Shown here: piece after piece, positions 31,512-40,991 of the stretch
How positions within the stretch are numbered: the first letter of the stretch is position 1
Layout: each line of letters starts with the position of its first letter
Origin: an uncultured Pelagibacteraceae bacterium
GTDB taxonomy: Bacteria > Pseudomonadota > Alphaproteobacteria > Pelagibacterales > Pelagibacteraceae
Length of the DNA: 64,000 nucleotides
Assembly (NCBI GenBank): GCA_902577875.1
Contig: CACHAX010000005.1
Coordinates: 1 to 64,000 of the forward strand
Reading direction: 5' to 3'
Made by a program: the position numbers and the translations under genes
Notes under the pieces: model-generated
The model's database searches: none
Seen by the model: only the letters and a program-made list of their open reading frames with translations
What the model was told of the DNA's origin: nothing

Positions 31512-32711
31512 TTAATTAATCTGTTGAATTATTCTTTTGACTATTTCCTCAGCGACCAATGATTTACTCATCTTTTCAAAATTTTCTTCAGGTTTATTTT
31601 TGTAAAATATAGAAATTTTATTAAAATCTGATCCAAATCCTATAGTTTGGTCTGAGACATCATTTGCAATTACCCAATCACAATTTTTTTCATTCAACTT
31701 CTCTTTTGCATTAGTCGAGAGATTGTTTGTTTCTGCTGCAAAACCAATTGTTATTTTTGGTCTTAATGAATTGTGATTAGATATATGATTTAAAATATCG
31801 ATATTTTTTTCTAGCTCTAAGTTAAATTCATCATTCTTTTTAATCTTTGTACTTCTATAATTTTTCACTTTAAAATCAGAAACAGCTGCAGAAAAAATAG
31901 CTACATCTGTTGGAAGATTATTTAAACTTTCTTTGAACATCTCTTCAGCTGTCTCAACACTTATAAAATTAACACCATCCAAAGGTTTAATGCTTGTCTT
32001 TCCGGAAATAAGTGTCGTATCAAATCCATTGTCTCTAAGACATTTGGCTATTTCATATCCTTGCTTGCCACTGGATTTATTTGTAATAAATCTTACAGGA
32101 TCAATATATTCATTAGTTGGTCCAGCAGTAACTAAAGCTTTTAATTTTTCATTTTTATCTAAATTAGAAAAATAATTTTTAAGTGTATTGAATATTTCAT
32201 TTGGTTCTGTCATTTTTCCTTCACCGTATTCACCACATGCCATATCTCCTATCTCTGGCCCAATAATTTTGTATCCAAAGCTTTTTAATTTTAATATGTT
32301 TTCTTTGGTAGAAGGATGCTCCCACATTCTTACATTCATTGCCGGTGCTAAAAATATTTGTTTGTTAGAAGCTAATAAAACAGTAGATGCCAAATCTTCT
32401 GCATTTCCTGAGGCTACTTTTGATATGGTATTAGCTGTAATTGGCGCAACTAATACTGCGTTAGCCCATCTTGATAAAGATATGTGGTCCATCTCAGCTT
32501 CGTCCTCTGCACTAAATATATCGTCATAAACTTTTTCTTGGGAAAGAGACGAAACAGATAGTGGAGTTACAAATTCTTTTGCATTTTTTGTTAATATAGT
32601 TTTTACACTAGCACCATTTTTCTTAAATAATCTTATTAACTCAAGACTTTTGTAAGCAGAAATACCACCACATATAATTAACAGAATTTTTTTATTCTCA
32701 AAATAATTCAT
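31512..32711 (-). CDS. coaBC: Phosphopantothenoylcysteine decarboxylase/synthetase
   Basis: GGISAYKSLELIRLF; APAMNVRMWEHP; VTAGPTNEYIDPVRFITNKSSGKQGYEIA. Confidence 0.96.
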   Translation of the reverse strand: MNYFENKKILLIICGGISAYKSLELIRLFKKNGASVKTILTKNAKEFVTPLSVSSLSQEKVYDDIFSAEDEAEMDHISLSRWANAVLVAPITANTISKVASGNAEDLASTVLLASNKQIFLAPAMNVRMWEHPSTKENILKLKSFGYKIIGPEIGDMACGEYGEGKMTEPNEIFNTLKNYFSNLDKNEKLKALVTAGPTNEYIDPVRFITNKSSGKQGYEIAKCLRDNGFDTTLISGKTSIKPLDGVNFISVETAEEMFKESLNNLPTDVAIFSAAVSDFKVKNYRSTKIKKNDEFNLELEKNIDILNHISNHNSLRPKITIGFAAETNNLSTNAKEKLNEKNCDWVIANDVSDQTIGFGSDFNKISIFYKNKPEENFEKMSKSLVAEEIVKRIIQQIN

Positions 32712-32719
32712 CGTGGAGA

Positions 32720-34297
32720 TTAAAATACTACTAATCCTAAAATTACAAGTAATAATAAACCAATTATTGATTGATTTCTGAAAGCTACCATTTCATTTTT
32801 TTTTGTATTTAGATCATTATACGTATTAGTATTTTGTGGAATTTGTCCACTTGCAAGAAATGTTAATGCTTGGTTTGCTTTATCCATTATTTGCGGCATT
32901 TCTGGTAATCTTTTTATAACTTCTGCAGAATTTTTTAGAGTTTCATTTAATGTTGTTATAGGATCTTTTGTCTCTTTAAGCCATTTTTCAAGAACAGGTC
33001 TTGATGTTTCCCAAATGTTTGTCTCTGGATTTAATCTTCTTGCAACACCTTCAACCACTACCATAGTTTTCTGTAGCATGAGCAACTGTGGTTGAGTTTG
33101 CATATTAAATTTTTCAGTAACATCAAAAAGCTGCTTAAGTAGTTTACCGCCAGATATATCTTTAATTGATTGACCAAATATTGGCTCCCCTATTGATCTT
33201 AGTGCTTGTGCAAGATCGTCAACAGGTACTTCTTTTGGAACTAAACCTGCAGCTAAATGAACCTCAGCTACTTTTTTATAATCTCGTTTTATAAATCCAT
33301 ATAAAATTTCAGCAAGAAATTTTTTACTTAAATCATCTAACCTTCCCATTATACCAAAATCGATAGGAACTATTTGACCACTATTATTTATAAAAATATT
33401 ACCTTGATGCATATCTGCATGAAAAAAACCATCCCTGACAGCATGTCTTAAAAAATGTTGAATAATATCTGATGCAATTTTTTTGGTATCTATATTTCTT
33501 TTTTCTAATTCTTCTGTTTCTCTTATTGATACACCCTCAACCCAGTCTAAAGTCATTACATTTTCACTTGTGAAATTCCAATAAATTTTAGGAACTTGAA
33601 ATCCACTGTCGTTTTTAGTATTTTCTGAATATTCATTAGCGGCAGCAGCTTCAAATCTTAAATCCATTTCTAAGTTAGTTATTTCTTTTAGTAAATAAAC
33701 AACCTCAACTAATTTAAGTCTTTTTGTCTTTTTGATAATTGATTCAGTTAAAAAAGCAAAAAGCATCAAGGCATCAATTTCTTCATTAAATATTTTTTTT
33801 ATATTTGGTCGTAAAATTTTTATAGCCACATCTTTAATTGTGCCATTATCATTTATCTGCGCTTTATGAACTTGAGCTATAGATGCTGCCGCAACTGGTT
33901 CTGATAGATTTATAATTGAATTAAAATTATCTTCTCCTAAATCTTTTTTTATTATTTCTTTAGCTTTAGATAATTTAAAAGGAGGCAAACGATCTTGTAA
34001 ACTTTCAAGTTGTTTTGACAATTTTTCTCCAATTATATCTGGTCTAGTTGCTAGAAATTGGCCTAATTTAATAAATGTTGTCCCCATTGATTGTAAGGAG
34101 TTTGATAATCTTTCACCCTCGGTTTCATTTACAAAAGAATTATCTTTTTTTGAAAATGATAAAGACAAAAGATAGAATAAAATTTTTATCCCAGTTGGTG
34201 GATTATGAAACTTTGTGAATATATTTAACGCGTCAGATTTTGCTAATTTTCTTCCAAGCTTAAAAAGAATATATAATTTTTTAATCATATTTTCCAA
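32720..34297 (-). CDS. ubiB: UbiB-family ubiquinone biosynthesis kinase
   Basis: MGTTFIKLGQFLATRPDIIG; VAAASIAQVHKA; HADMHQGNIFI. Confidence 0.96.
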   Translation of the reverse strand: MENMIKKLYILFKLGRKLAKSDALNIFTKFHNPPTGIKILFYLLSLSFSKKDNSFVNETEGERLSNSLQSMGTTFIKLGQFLATRPDIIGEKLSKQLESLQDRLPPFKLSKAKEIIKKDLGEDNFNSIINLSEPVAAASIAQVHKAQINDNGTIKDVAIKILRPNIKKIFNEEIDALMLFAFLTESIIKKTKRLKLVEVVYLLKEITNLEMDLRFEAAAANEYSENTKNDSGFQVPKIYWNFTSENVMTLDWVEGVSIRETEELEKRNIDTKKIASDIIQHFLRHAVRDGFFHADMHQGNIFINNSGQIVPIDFGIMGRLDDLSKKFLAEILYGFIKRDYKKVAEVHLAAGLVPKEVPVDDLAQALRSIGEPIFGQSIKDISGGKLLKQLFDVTEKFNMQTQPQLLMLQKTMVVVEGVARRLNPETNIWETSRPVLEKWLKETKDPITTLNETLKNSAEVIKRLPEMPQIMDKANQALTFLASGQIPQNTNTYNDLNTKKNEMVAFRNQSIIGLLLLVILGLVVF

Positions 34298-34992
34298 CCT
34301 GAATGAATAGCGACTATTCCACCAGAAAAGTTTCTATATTCACATTTAATAAAATTATTTTTATCCATTAAATTCTTAAGTTCTTCTTGATTAACAAATT
34401 CTTGGATACTTTTTACTAGATATTCATAAGGCTCTTTTTCACCAACAACGAATTTTCCTATTTCTGGAATTAATTTAGAGTATCTTTTATAGACTAAATC
34501 TAAGTTTAAATTTTGAATTTTTGAAAATTCTAAACAAAAAAATCTACCACCTGATTTTAAAACTCTGTAAGCCTCACTTAAAGATCTTTCTATATTTTTT
34601 GTATTTCTTAAACCAAAACTGATTGTGTAATAATCACATGAATTAGATTTTAACGGCAAATTTTCTGCTGATCCCTTTATCCAGTTGATATTTTTGTAAT
34701 TTGATAGTCTATATTTTCCCTTTTTCATCATTCCTTCATTGGGATCAATACAATATATTTCTGTATTTTTATTTGAACTATTATCGATATAAAGTTTTGC
34801 TATATCACCCGTCCCACACGCAACATCTGCTAGAATTTTATTTTTTCCTGGGTTCATCCAATTTATTAAATTTCTTTTCCATATTCTATGAACACCAAGT
34901 GACATCAAATCATTCATGATATCGTATTTATCATAAACTTTATCAAATACACCTTGTACTAGACCTTTTTTATTTTGAAGATATTGTTGCAT
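34285..34992 (-). CDS. ubiE: Ubiquinone/menaquinone C-methyltransferase
   Basis: VFDKVYDKYDIMNDLMSLGVHRIWK; DVACGTGDIA. Confidence 0.96.
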   Translation of the reverse strand: MQQYLQNKKGLVQGVFDKVYDKYDIMNDLMSLGVHRIWKRNLINWMNPGKNKILADVACGTGDIAKLYIDNSSNKNTEIYCIDPNEGMMKKGKYRLSNYKNINWIKGSAENLPLKSNSCDYYTISFGLRNTKNIERSLSEAYRVLKSGGRFFCLEFSKIQNLNLDLVYKRYSKLIPEIGKFVVGEKEPYEYLVKSIQEFVNQEELKNLMDKNNFIKCEYRNFSGGIVAIHSGWKI

Positions 34993-35024
34993 AAAATAAA
35001 TAATATTAATTAATATAATAATAA

Positions 35025-35888
35025 ATGCCAGAATTGCCAGAAGTAGAAGTTGTTAAAGAGTCACTGAGTAGAACGATAACTGGAAAAAAAATAAAAAAAG
35101 TAAGTATCAAGAATAGGAATTTAAGGTTTAAAATACAAAAAGGTTTTGAAACAAGTCTTCAATCAAAATCAATAAAAAAAGTTAAGAGGTTTTCAAAATA
35201 TATTATACTAGTTTTAAATGATGAAAAATTTTGTTTAATTCATCTTGGTATGTCTGGAACTATACATCTTTTAAAAAAAAATATTTTAAATCAAAAAACA
35301 AACGCAAGTTTTTATCATAGTCCTTATTTGCCAAAAAAACACAACCATGTGTTTTTAGAATTTGATAACATAAAAATTATATATAATGATCCTAGAAGGT
35401 TTGGTTATTTTAAATTATTAGAGAACAAGAATAGTTTGGAAAATTTTGTAAATAATTATGGCCCTGAACCTTTTTCTTCAAAATTTAATCTTAATTATTT
35501 AAAAAAATATTTTTATAAGAAGAAAAAAAATATAAAAAATTTCCTCTTAGATCAAAAGTTTGTTTCAGGTTTGGGAAACATTTATGCGAGCGAAATTTTA
35601 TTTAATTGTAAAATAAATCCGAAAAAAAAAGCAAAATCTTTAAGTGAAAACGATTGTATTAATATTATTAAATATTCAAGAAAAATTTTAAAGCTAGCGA
35701 TAAAAAAAGGAGGGTCTACTATTAGAGATTTTAAAAATGCAGTTGGTAAAAATGGATCTTTTCAAGATAACTTTAAAGTGTACAATAGAGAAAATAAGAG
35801 TTGTTTTTCTCCAGGATGCAAAGGAACAATAAAAAAAAAATTTATCACTAATAGATCGACATTTTTTTGTAATATTTGTCAAAAATAA
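35025..35888 (+). CDS. mutM: Formamidopyrimidine-DNA glycosylase
   Basis: MPELPEVEVVKESL; GNIYASEILF; C-terminal zinc finger. Confidence 0.97.
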   Translation: MPELPEVEVVKESLSRTITGKKIKKVSIKNRNLRFKIQKGFETSLQSKSIKKVKRFSKYIILVLNDEKFCLIHLGMSGTIHLLKKNILNQKTNASFYHSPYLPKKHNHVFLEFDNIKIIYNDPRRFGYFKLLENKNSLENFVNNYGPEPFSSKFNLNYLKKYFYKKKKNIKNFLLDQKFVSGLGNIYASEILFNCKINPKKKAKSLSENDCINIIKYSRKILKLAIKKGGSTIRDFKNAVGKNGSFQDNFKVYNRENKSCFSPGCKGTIKKKFITNRSTFFCNICQK

Positions 35889-35900
35889 AAAATTATTCTA

Positions 35901-35929
35901 TTGACCGTATAAACTTCTCATTATATACA
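35901..35929 (+). promoter_or_regulatory. Probable rpsT promoter
   Basis: TTGACC-17 bp-TATACA just upstream of the rpsT ATG. Confidence 0.5.
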
Positions 35930-35938
35930 ATCGCGCTT

Positions 35939-36199
35939 ATGGCAAACACTAAATCAGCTATTAAACGAATAAGACGTATATCGCGTCAAACAACTGTAAA
36001 TAAGTCTAGAAAAAGCAAGTTTAGAACTGCAATAAAAAAAATGAATATAATTCTAGATAAAAAGGACAAAAAAGAAGCTTTAGCATTTTTGCCAAAATTA
36101 AACTCTGAATTAATGAAAATAGCGAAGACAGGAGTGATAAAAAAGCAAAATGCGTCAAGAAATATTTCTAGGATAACAAAAAAAATAAATTCCTTATAA
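35939..36199 (+). CDS. rpsT: 30S ribosomal protein S20
   Basis: MANTKSAIKRIRRISRQTTVNKSRKSKFRTAIKK; ORF-track start at 35876 is upstream of the real ATG. Confidence 0.95.
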   Translation: MANTKSAIKRIRRISRQTTVNKSRKSKFRTAIKKMNIILDKKDKKEALAFLPKLNSELMKIAKTGVIKKQNASRNISRITKKINSL

Positions 36200-36443
36200 C
36201 AACTTTTAGTTTACTTAAAGAAATTACAACTCTAGAGATTATTTTTTCAATTAAAAAAAGAATTTTTGTAATCTTTTTGCTCTAAGATAAAAAAAAATAA
36301 AAAAAGTAAATTTAAGATTACTAATTTTAACTACCTCAAAAGGGATTCAATTATTAATTTATACAATTGTAAATTTTATTTTTTTTTGAGAATAAAAATA
36401 AATTTATTGCATTGAATTATGAATAGGAGTTTAACAGACTCTA

Positions 36444-37853
36444 ATGAAAAATAATCCCACTAACATCAAAACAGACAATATTAATAAGATAGATTGGAAA
36501 TTATTACAAAATGAATTGAAAAATAAATTTGGTTCTGAGATTTATGATAGCTGGTTAAAAAAAATTGATTTAGTTGATGAGTTTAACAGTTATGTTTTAT
36601 TATCCGTTTCGACAAGATTTATTAGAGACTGGATAACTTCAAGATACTTAGATCAAATATTACAAATAATTAAATTATATAAAAAAGATATATCCAGAAT
36701 AGAGTTTGTGATTAATGAGAATATAGAGATCAAAAAAAATAAAGAAATAAAACAAGACAATTCATTTGATAATGAGAAGGTTTCTTTTATTAAAGATTCA
36801 TATCTTCAATATAATAGAATTGATCCAAATAAGAACTTTGAGAATTTCTTGCTTGGTAAAAGTAATACACTAGCTTTTGAAGCTGCAAAAAAAGTCTCAG
36901 AGCAAATAGCCCACTATAACCCCCTATATATTTATGGTGGAGTTGGGATGGGTAAGACACATCTGCTAAATGCAATTGGTTTAAGTTTGAAAGAAAAAAA
37001 CAAAGTAATGTTTATTTCGGCTGAACGATTTATGTATCAATTTGTAAAATCGATAAAATCCAAAGACATGGTAAGGTTTAAAGAGTATTTTAGAAATACC
37101 GATATATTTTTGATTGATGATATTCAATTTATGAATGGAAAAGAAGCTATGCAGGAAGAGTTTTTTCATACATTTAATGTTTTGCTGGAAAAAGGATCTC
37201 AAATTATTGTATCAGCAGACAGACCGCCTAACAAATTAACTAGAATACAAGAAAGAATTAAATCAAGATTTTCAGGAGGACTGGTAGTTGATATTCAAAA
37301 TGCTGATTTTGAATTAAGATACAATATAATAAAATCTAAAAACGATGATCTCAAAATTCATGATCCAAATAACATTTTAATCAGTGATGAAATCATAAAA
37401 TTTATTAGCACAGAAGTTAATACCAGTATCAGGGAGCTTGTAGGTGCATTTAATAGAGTAGTGTCCTTCTCAAGAATTTATGGAAAAACACCGTCAATGT
37501 CAGAGGTAAAAGTAATATTAAAAGATCTATTAAATTTAACCGAAAATAAAGTTGATATAGACAATATTCAAACAATAGTTTGTAAATATTTTAAAATAAG
37601 TAAAAACGAAATGTTGTCACCAAGAAGGTCAAGATATCTTGTAAGACCGAGACAAACTGCTATTTATCTAGCAAAAATGCTGACATCTAAATCTTTACCA
37701 GAGATAGGTCGATCATTTGCTAATAGAGATCACACAACCGTTATACATTCAGTTAAAACAATAGAAAAATTAAGAAAAAACGATAATGAATTAAATTTAA
37801 GCATTGATAGCCTAAAGAATAAAATATTATACAAACAAGAAAATGAAGTTTAG
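36444..37853 (+). CDS. dnaA: Chromosomal replication initiator DnaA
   Basis: NPLYIYGGVGMGKTHLLNAIG; FLIDDIQFMNGKE; SLPEIGRSFANRDHTTVIHSVK. Confidence 0.98.
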   Translation: MKNNPTNIKTDNINKIDWKLLQNELKNKFGSEIYDSWLKKIDLVDEFNSYVLLSVSTRFIRDWITSRYLDQILQIIKLYKKDISRIEFVINENIEIKKNKEIKQDNSFDNEKVSFIKDSYLQYNRIDPNKNFENFLLGKSNTLAFEAAKKVSEQIAHYNPLYIYGGVGMGKTHLLNAIGLSLKEKNKVMFISAERFMYQFVKSIKSKDMVRFKEYFRNTDIFLIDDIQFMNGKEAMQEEFFHTFNVLLEKGSQIIVSADRPPNKLTRIQERIKSRFSGGLVVDIQNADFELRYNIIKSKNDDLKIHDPNNILISDEIIKFISTEVNTSIRELVGAFNRVVSFSRIYGKTPSMSEVKVILKDLLNLTENKVDIDNIQTIVCKYFKISKNEMLSPRRSRYLVRPRQTAIYLAKMLTSKSLPEIGRSFANRDHTTVIHSVKTIEKLRKNDNELNLSIDSLKNKILYKQENEV

Positions 37854-38955
37854 TGTTAATCAACAGGATTTGCAAAAATCTTTAGGTTACTGTCAGGGTG
37901 TAATAGAAAAAAGAAGCACTTTACCTATTCTTTCAAATATTTTGATAGAGGCAGCAAATTCAAAGTTAAAAATTACAGCAACAGATTTAGATTTAATATT
38001 TGTAAATGAAATTTCAAATATTAAAATTTTTGATGAAGGCAAAACAACTACTTCCTCATCAATTATGTTTGATATTGTAAGAAAAATACCCTCTGGTAGC
38101 CAGATAAATTTCGAAAACACCGGGGAAAGTAAATTACAATTAGAGTCAAATAAATCTCTATTCAATTTAAATTCAATTAATGCATCTGAATTTCCAATTA
38201 CAGATGAAAATTTCAATGAAAACGAATTTAATATAAATTCAAAAGATTTATTGAAACTCCTAAACAAATGTAAATTTTCGATTTCTAATGATGAAACAAG
38301 GCATTATCTTAGTGGTATTTTTTTCCATCAGACCCAAACAGATGATAAGAATTTTTTAACTGCAGCCGCAACAGATAGCCATAGAATGTCTATCTCAAAA
38401 ATAAGACTAAAAAACAAAATTGAATTTGAACCAATAATACTTCCAAAAAAAACTATATTTCAATTGTGTTCTCTTTTAGAAGATTATGATGGCGAGGTTA
38501 AAGTCTCAAATATTAAATCCAAAATTAAATTTGAATTTAATAATAGTATTTTGATATCAAAATTAATCGATGGAAAATTCCCTAATTATATTCAAGTTAT
38601 ACCTAGAGAGAATCAAAAAAAACTTGAAATAGATCTAAAATCTTTTCTAAATTCCGTCGATAGAGTAGCATCAGTTTCTCTAGATAAAAAAGATGGTGTA
38701 AAATTTAGTTTGACTAAAGATAATCTAGATTTATCCGTCAATAACTCTAACAGTGGTGATGGTAAAGAAAGCCTATCTGTTAAATTTGAAGCAGAATTAA
38801 ATATAAGTTTTAATTCTAGATATTTGCTTGATATAGCATCCCAATTAAATGGAGATAACATCGAAATATATTTGAAAGATACCGGATCTCCAGCTTTAAT
38901 AAAAGATCCTGCAGATTTTGACAGTATTTATGTTGTAATGCCTATGAAAGGTTAG
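37843..38955 (+). CDS. dnaN: DNA polymerase III beta subunit
   Basis: MKFSVNQQDLQKSLGYCQGVIEKRSTLPILSNILIEA; ends YVVMPMKG. Confidence 0.97.
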   Translation: MKFSVNQQDLQKSLGYCQGVIEKRSTLPILSNILIEAANSKLKITATDLDLIFVNEISNIKIFDEGKTTTSSSIMFDIVRKIPSGSQINFENTGESKLQLESNKSLFNLNSINASEFPITDENFNENEFNINSKDLLKLLNKCKFSISNDETRHYLSGIFFHQTQTDDKNFLTAAATDSHRMSISKIRLKNKIEFEPIILPKKTIFQLCSLLEDYDGEVKVSNIKSKIKFEFNNSILISKLIDGKFPNYIQVIPRENQKKLEIDLKSFLNSVDRVASVSLDKKDGVKFSLTKDNLDLSVNNSNSGDGKESLSVKFEAELNISFNSRYLLDIASQLNGDNIEIYLKDTGSPALIKDPADFDSIYVVMPMKG

Positions 38956-39650
38956 TTAGCAAGACCAAGCTCGGAATAAATTTCTTTTTGCAATAATTTT
39001 ACAAATTCTGTTTCTTCGATACCTGTATTGATTGGTTTTAAAATAGAAATAGTAATAGTTTTATTGGGCATCATCTTTCCGGATTTTGGCCATACTCTTC
39101 CAGAGTCAATAGCGACAGGTTGACATTTTACATTTAATTCTTTGTAAATTCTTCCAACTCCTTTTTTAAAGGGAATAATTTCATCTGGTAAAACCCTAGT
39201 TGCTTGTGGAAAAATTATTACAGGTCTTTTAGTTTTCTCCATAGCTTCTTTAATTTTTTCAGTAAAATTAAGGTTTTCTTTAGAAACTTTATTTCTATTC
39301 ACAGAAATAGAATCTATCTTTCTTAAATACCAACCAAATATCGGAATATTTAATAGTTCTTTTTTAAGAATAAAAATTGGTGAATTGAATATTGTTTGTA
39401 AAAAAAAAGTTTCAAACATCGATTGATGAGAGCATGCGATAAAGTAGTTCTCATTATTAATTATGTTTTCTTGACCTTTAATTACTATGCTGGTTGAGTA
39501 AAAAATTTTTAAACAGAATGAGGACCAGTATCCAAAAAGTTTACCTCCAAAAAGAGTGATTTTCTTTGGTAGTAATAATGATGGAAGAAAAATAATGCAT
39601 ATAAATATTAATCCAGAAAAAAATACACTTTTAAATAGGATATTTCTCAT
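38952..39650 (-). CDS. plsC: 1-acyl-sn-glycerol-3-phosphate acyltransferase-like
   Basis: ACSHQSMFETFFLQ (HX4D-like) and FPQATRVLPDE. Confidence 0.88.
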   Translation of the reverse strand: MRNILFKSVFFSGLIFICIIFLPSLLLPKKITLFGGKLFGYWSSFCLKIFYSTSIVIKGQENIINNENYFIACSHQSMFETFFLQTIFNSPIFILKKELLNIPIFGWYLRKIDSISVNRNKVSKENLNFTEKIKEAMEKTKRPVIIFPQATRVLPDEIIPFKKGVGRIYKELNVKCQPVAIDSGRVWPKSGKMMPNKTITISILKPINTGIEETEFVKLLQKEIYSELGLAN

Positions 39651-39663
39651 TACAAATTTAAAA

Positions 39664-40878
39664 TTAGACTAAATCTTTTATTTTTTGTCTTTTTCTTATA
39701 ATTTGGGCTTTATTTCCTTTAATCAAAATTTCGGCAGGCCTTAATCTAAGATTATAATTAGATGATAATGAAAAACCATATGCGCCTGTATCGCAAATAA
39801 CCATTATATCATTTTCTTTTATATTTTGAAATTTCTTTTCTGTTAAAAATTTATCAGTTGTTTCGCATACTGGGCCAACAAATTCTAATATTTTCTTTGA
39901 TCGCGACTTATTTCTTAGGGACGGAATTATTCTATGTTTTGCATTGTACAAGGCTGGTCTTATTAAATCATTCATTGCTGCATCCAATATCACAAATGTT
40001 TTTGTTTTATTATTTTTTAAATAAATTACTTTAGTTGCAAGTATACCAACATTTCCGATTATAGATCTTCCAGGTTCAAAAATTATTTTGCAATTATATT
40101 TATTTTTAAATTTAATGATTGATTTTTTATATTTTAAATAATTAAGTTTTTTTGTTTTATTGTTATAATTAATTCCCATCCCTCCGCCTAAGTCAATAAA
40201 TTCAAATTTGTAATCTAAATTTCTTAAAAGTTTATCAAGTACATTAAGCATTTTTTCATAGGGTTTATGATTTAAGATTTGACTACCAATATGAACACTT
40301 AAACATTTAATGTTTAAAAATTCTGAGTCTTTCATCAAATTAATAATTTTTACAAATGTCTTTTTATCTACGCCAAATTTATTTTCACTTTTACCAGTAG
40401 AAATTTGTTTTAGTGTTTCAGCATCAGTATCTGGATTTAATCTCAGCCCAATATTAACAACTTTATTTAATTTTTTTGCAGCTTTTTCAATTGCCAAAAC
40501 TTCACTTAAAGACTCAGAATTTATTAATAATATTTTTTGTTTTATTGCGTACTCAATTTCATCTTTTGTTTTACCAACTCCAGAGAAAACTATCTTATTT
40601 TTATCAATACCAGCTTTAAGTGATGCATATAATTCACCCTTTGAAACTACATCTGCTCCAAGACCAAGTTTTTTTATTTCTTTTAATAGTGAAATATTTG
40701 AATTAGATTTTACAGAATAACAGATTAAAGGTTTAATTTCCTTAAAAGCTTTTTTAAAATTCTCTACATTTTCTTTTAAATTTTTATAAGAGTAACAGTA
40801 TAAAGGTGTATTAAATTTTTTTGTTAGACTCTTAATATTTTTTCCTTCAATAAAAAATTTATTGTTAATATATCTCAT
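39664..40878 (-). CDS. lysA: Diaminopimelate decarboxylase
   Basis: CYSVKSNSNISLLKEI PLP lysine; FEPGRSIIGNVG; CDTGAYGFSLSSNYN. Confidence 0.96.
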   Translation of the reverse strand: MRYINNKFFIEGKNIKSLTKKFNTPLYCYSYKNLKENVENFKKAFKEIKPLICYSVKSNSNISLLKEIKKLGLGADVVSKGELYASLKAGIDKNKIVFSGVGKTKDEIEYAIKQKILLINSESLSEVLAIEKAAKKLNKVVNIGLRLNPDTDAETLKQISTGKSENKFGVDKKTFVKIINLMKDSEFLNIKCLSVHIGSQILNHKPYEKMLNVLDKLLRNLDYKFEFIDLGGGMGINYNNKTKKLNYLKYKKSIIKFKNKYNCKIIFEPGRSIIGNVGILATKVIYLKNNKTKTFVILDAAMNDLIRPALYNAKHRIIPSLRNKSRSKKILEFVGPVCETTDKFLTEKKFQNIKENDIMVICDTGAYGFSLSSNYNLRLRPAEILIKGNKAQIIRKRQKIKDLV

Positions 40879-40991
40879 AATACTTTTTGAATATTCTTGT
40901 TTAATTCAGATTTATATTTTGGATCACCTTTACGTCCGCAAGCAACTACAAAATATAAACAAAGTATAATAATTAAAATTTTTTTACTCAT
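40875..40991 (-). CDS. lptM: LptM (YifL)-like small lipoprotein, not in ORF track
   Basis: MSKKILIIILCLYFVVACGRKGDPKYKSELNKNIQKVL; lipobox VVAC followed by GRKGDP; TGA overlaps the lysA ATG. Confidence 0.75.
   Translation of the reverse strand: MSKKILIIILCLYFVVACGRKGDPKYKSELNKNIQKVL

Noticed and set aside
36200-36443. oriC candidate between rpsT and dnaA
   Set aside because: AT-rich and next to dnaA, but I could find no TTATCCACA-like DnaA boxes by eye; needs GC-skew analysis.
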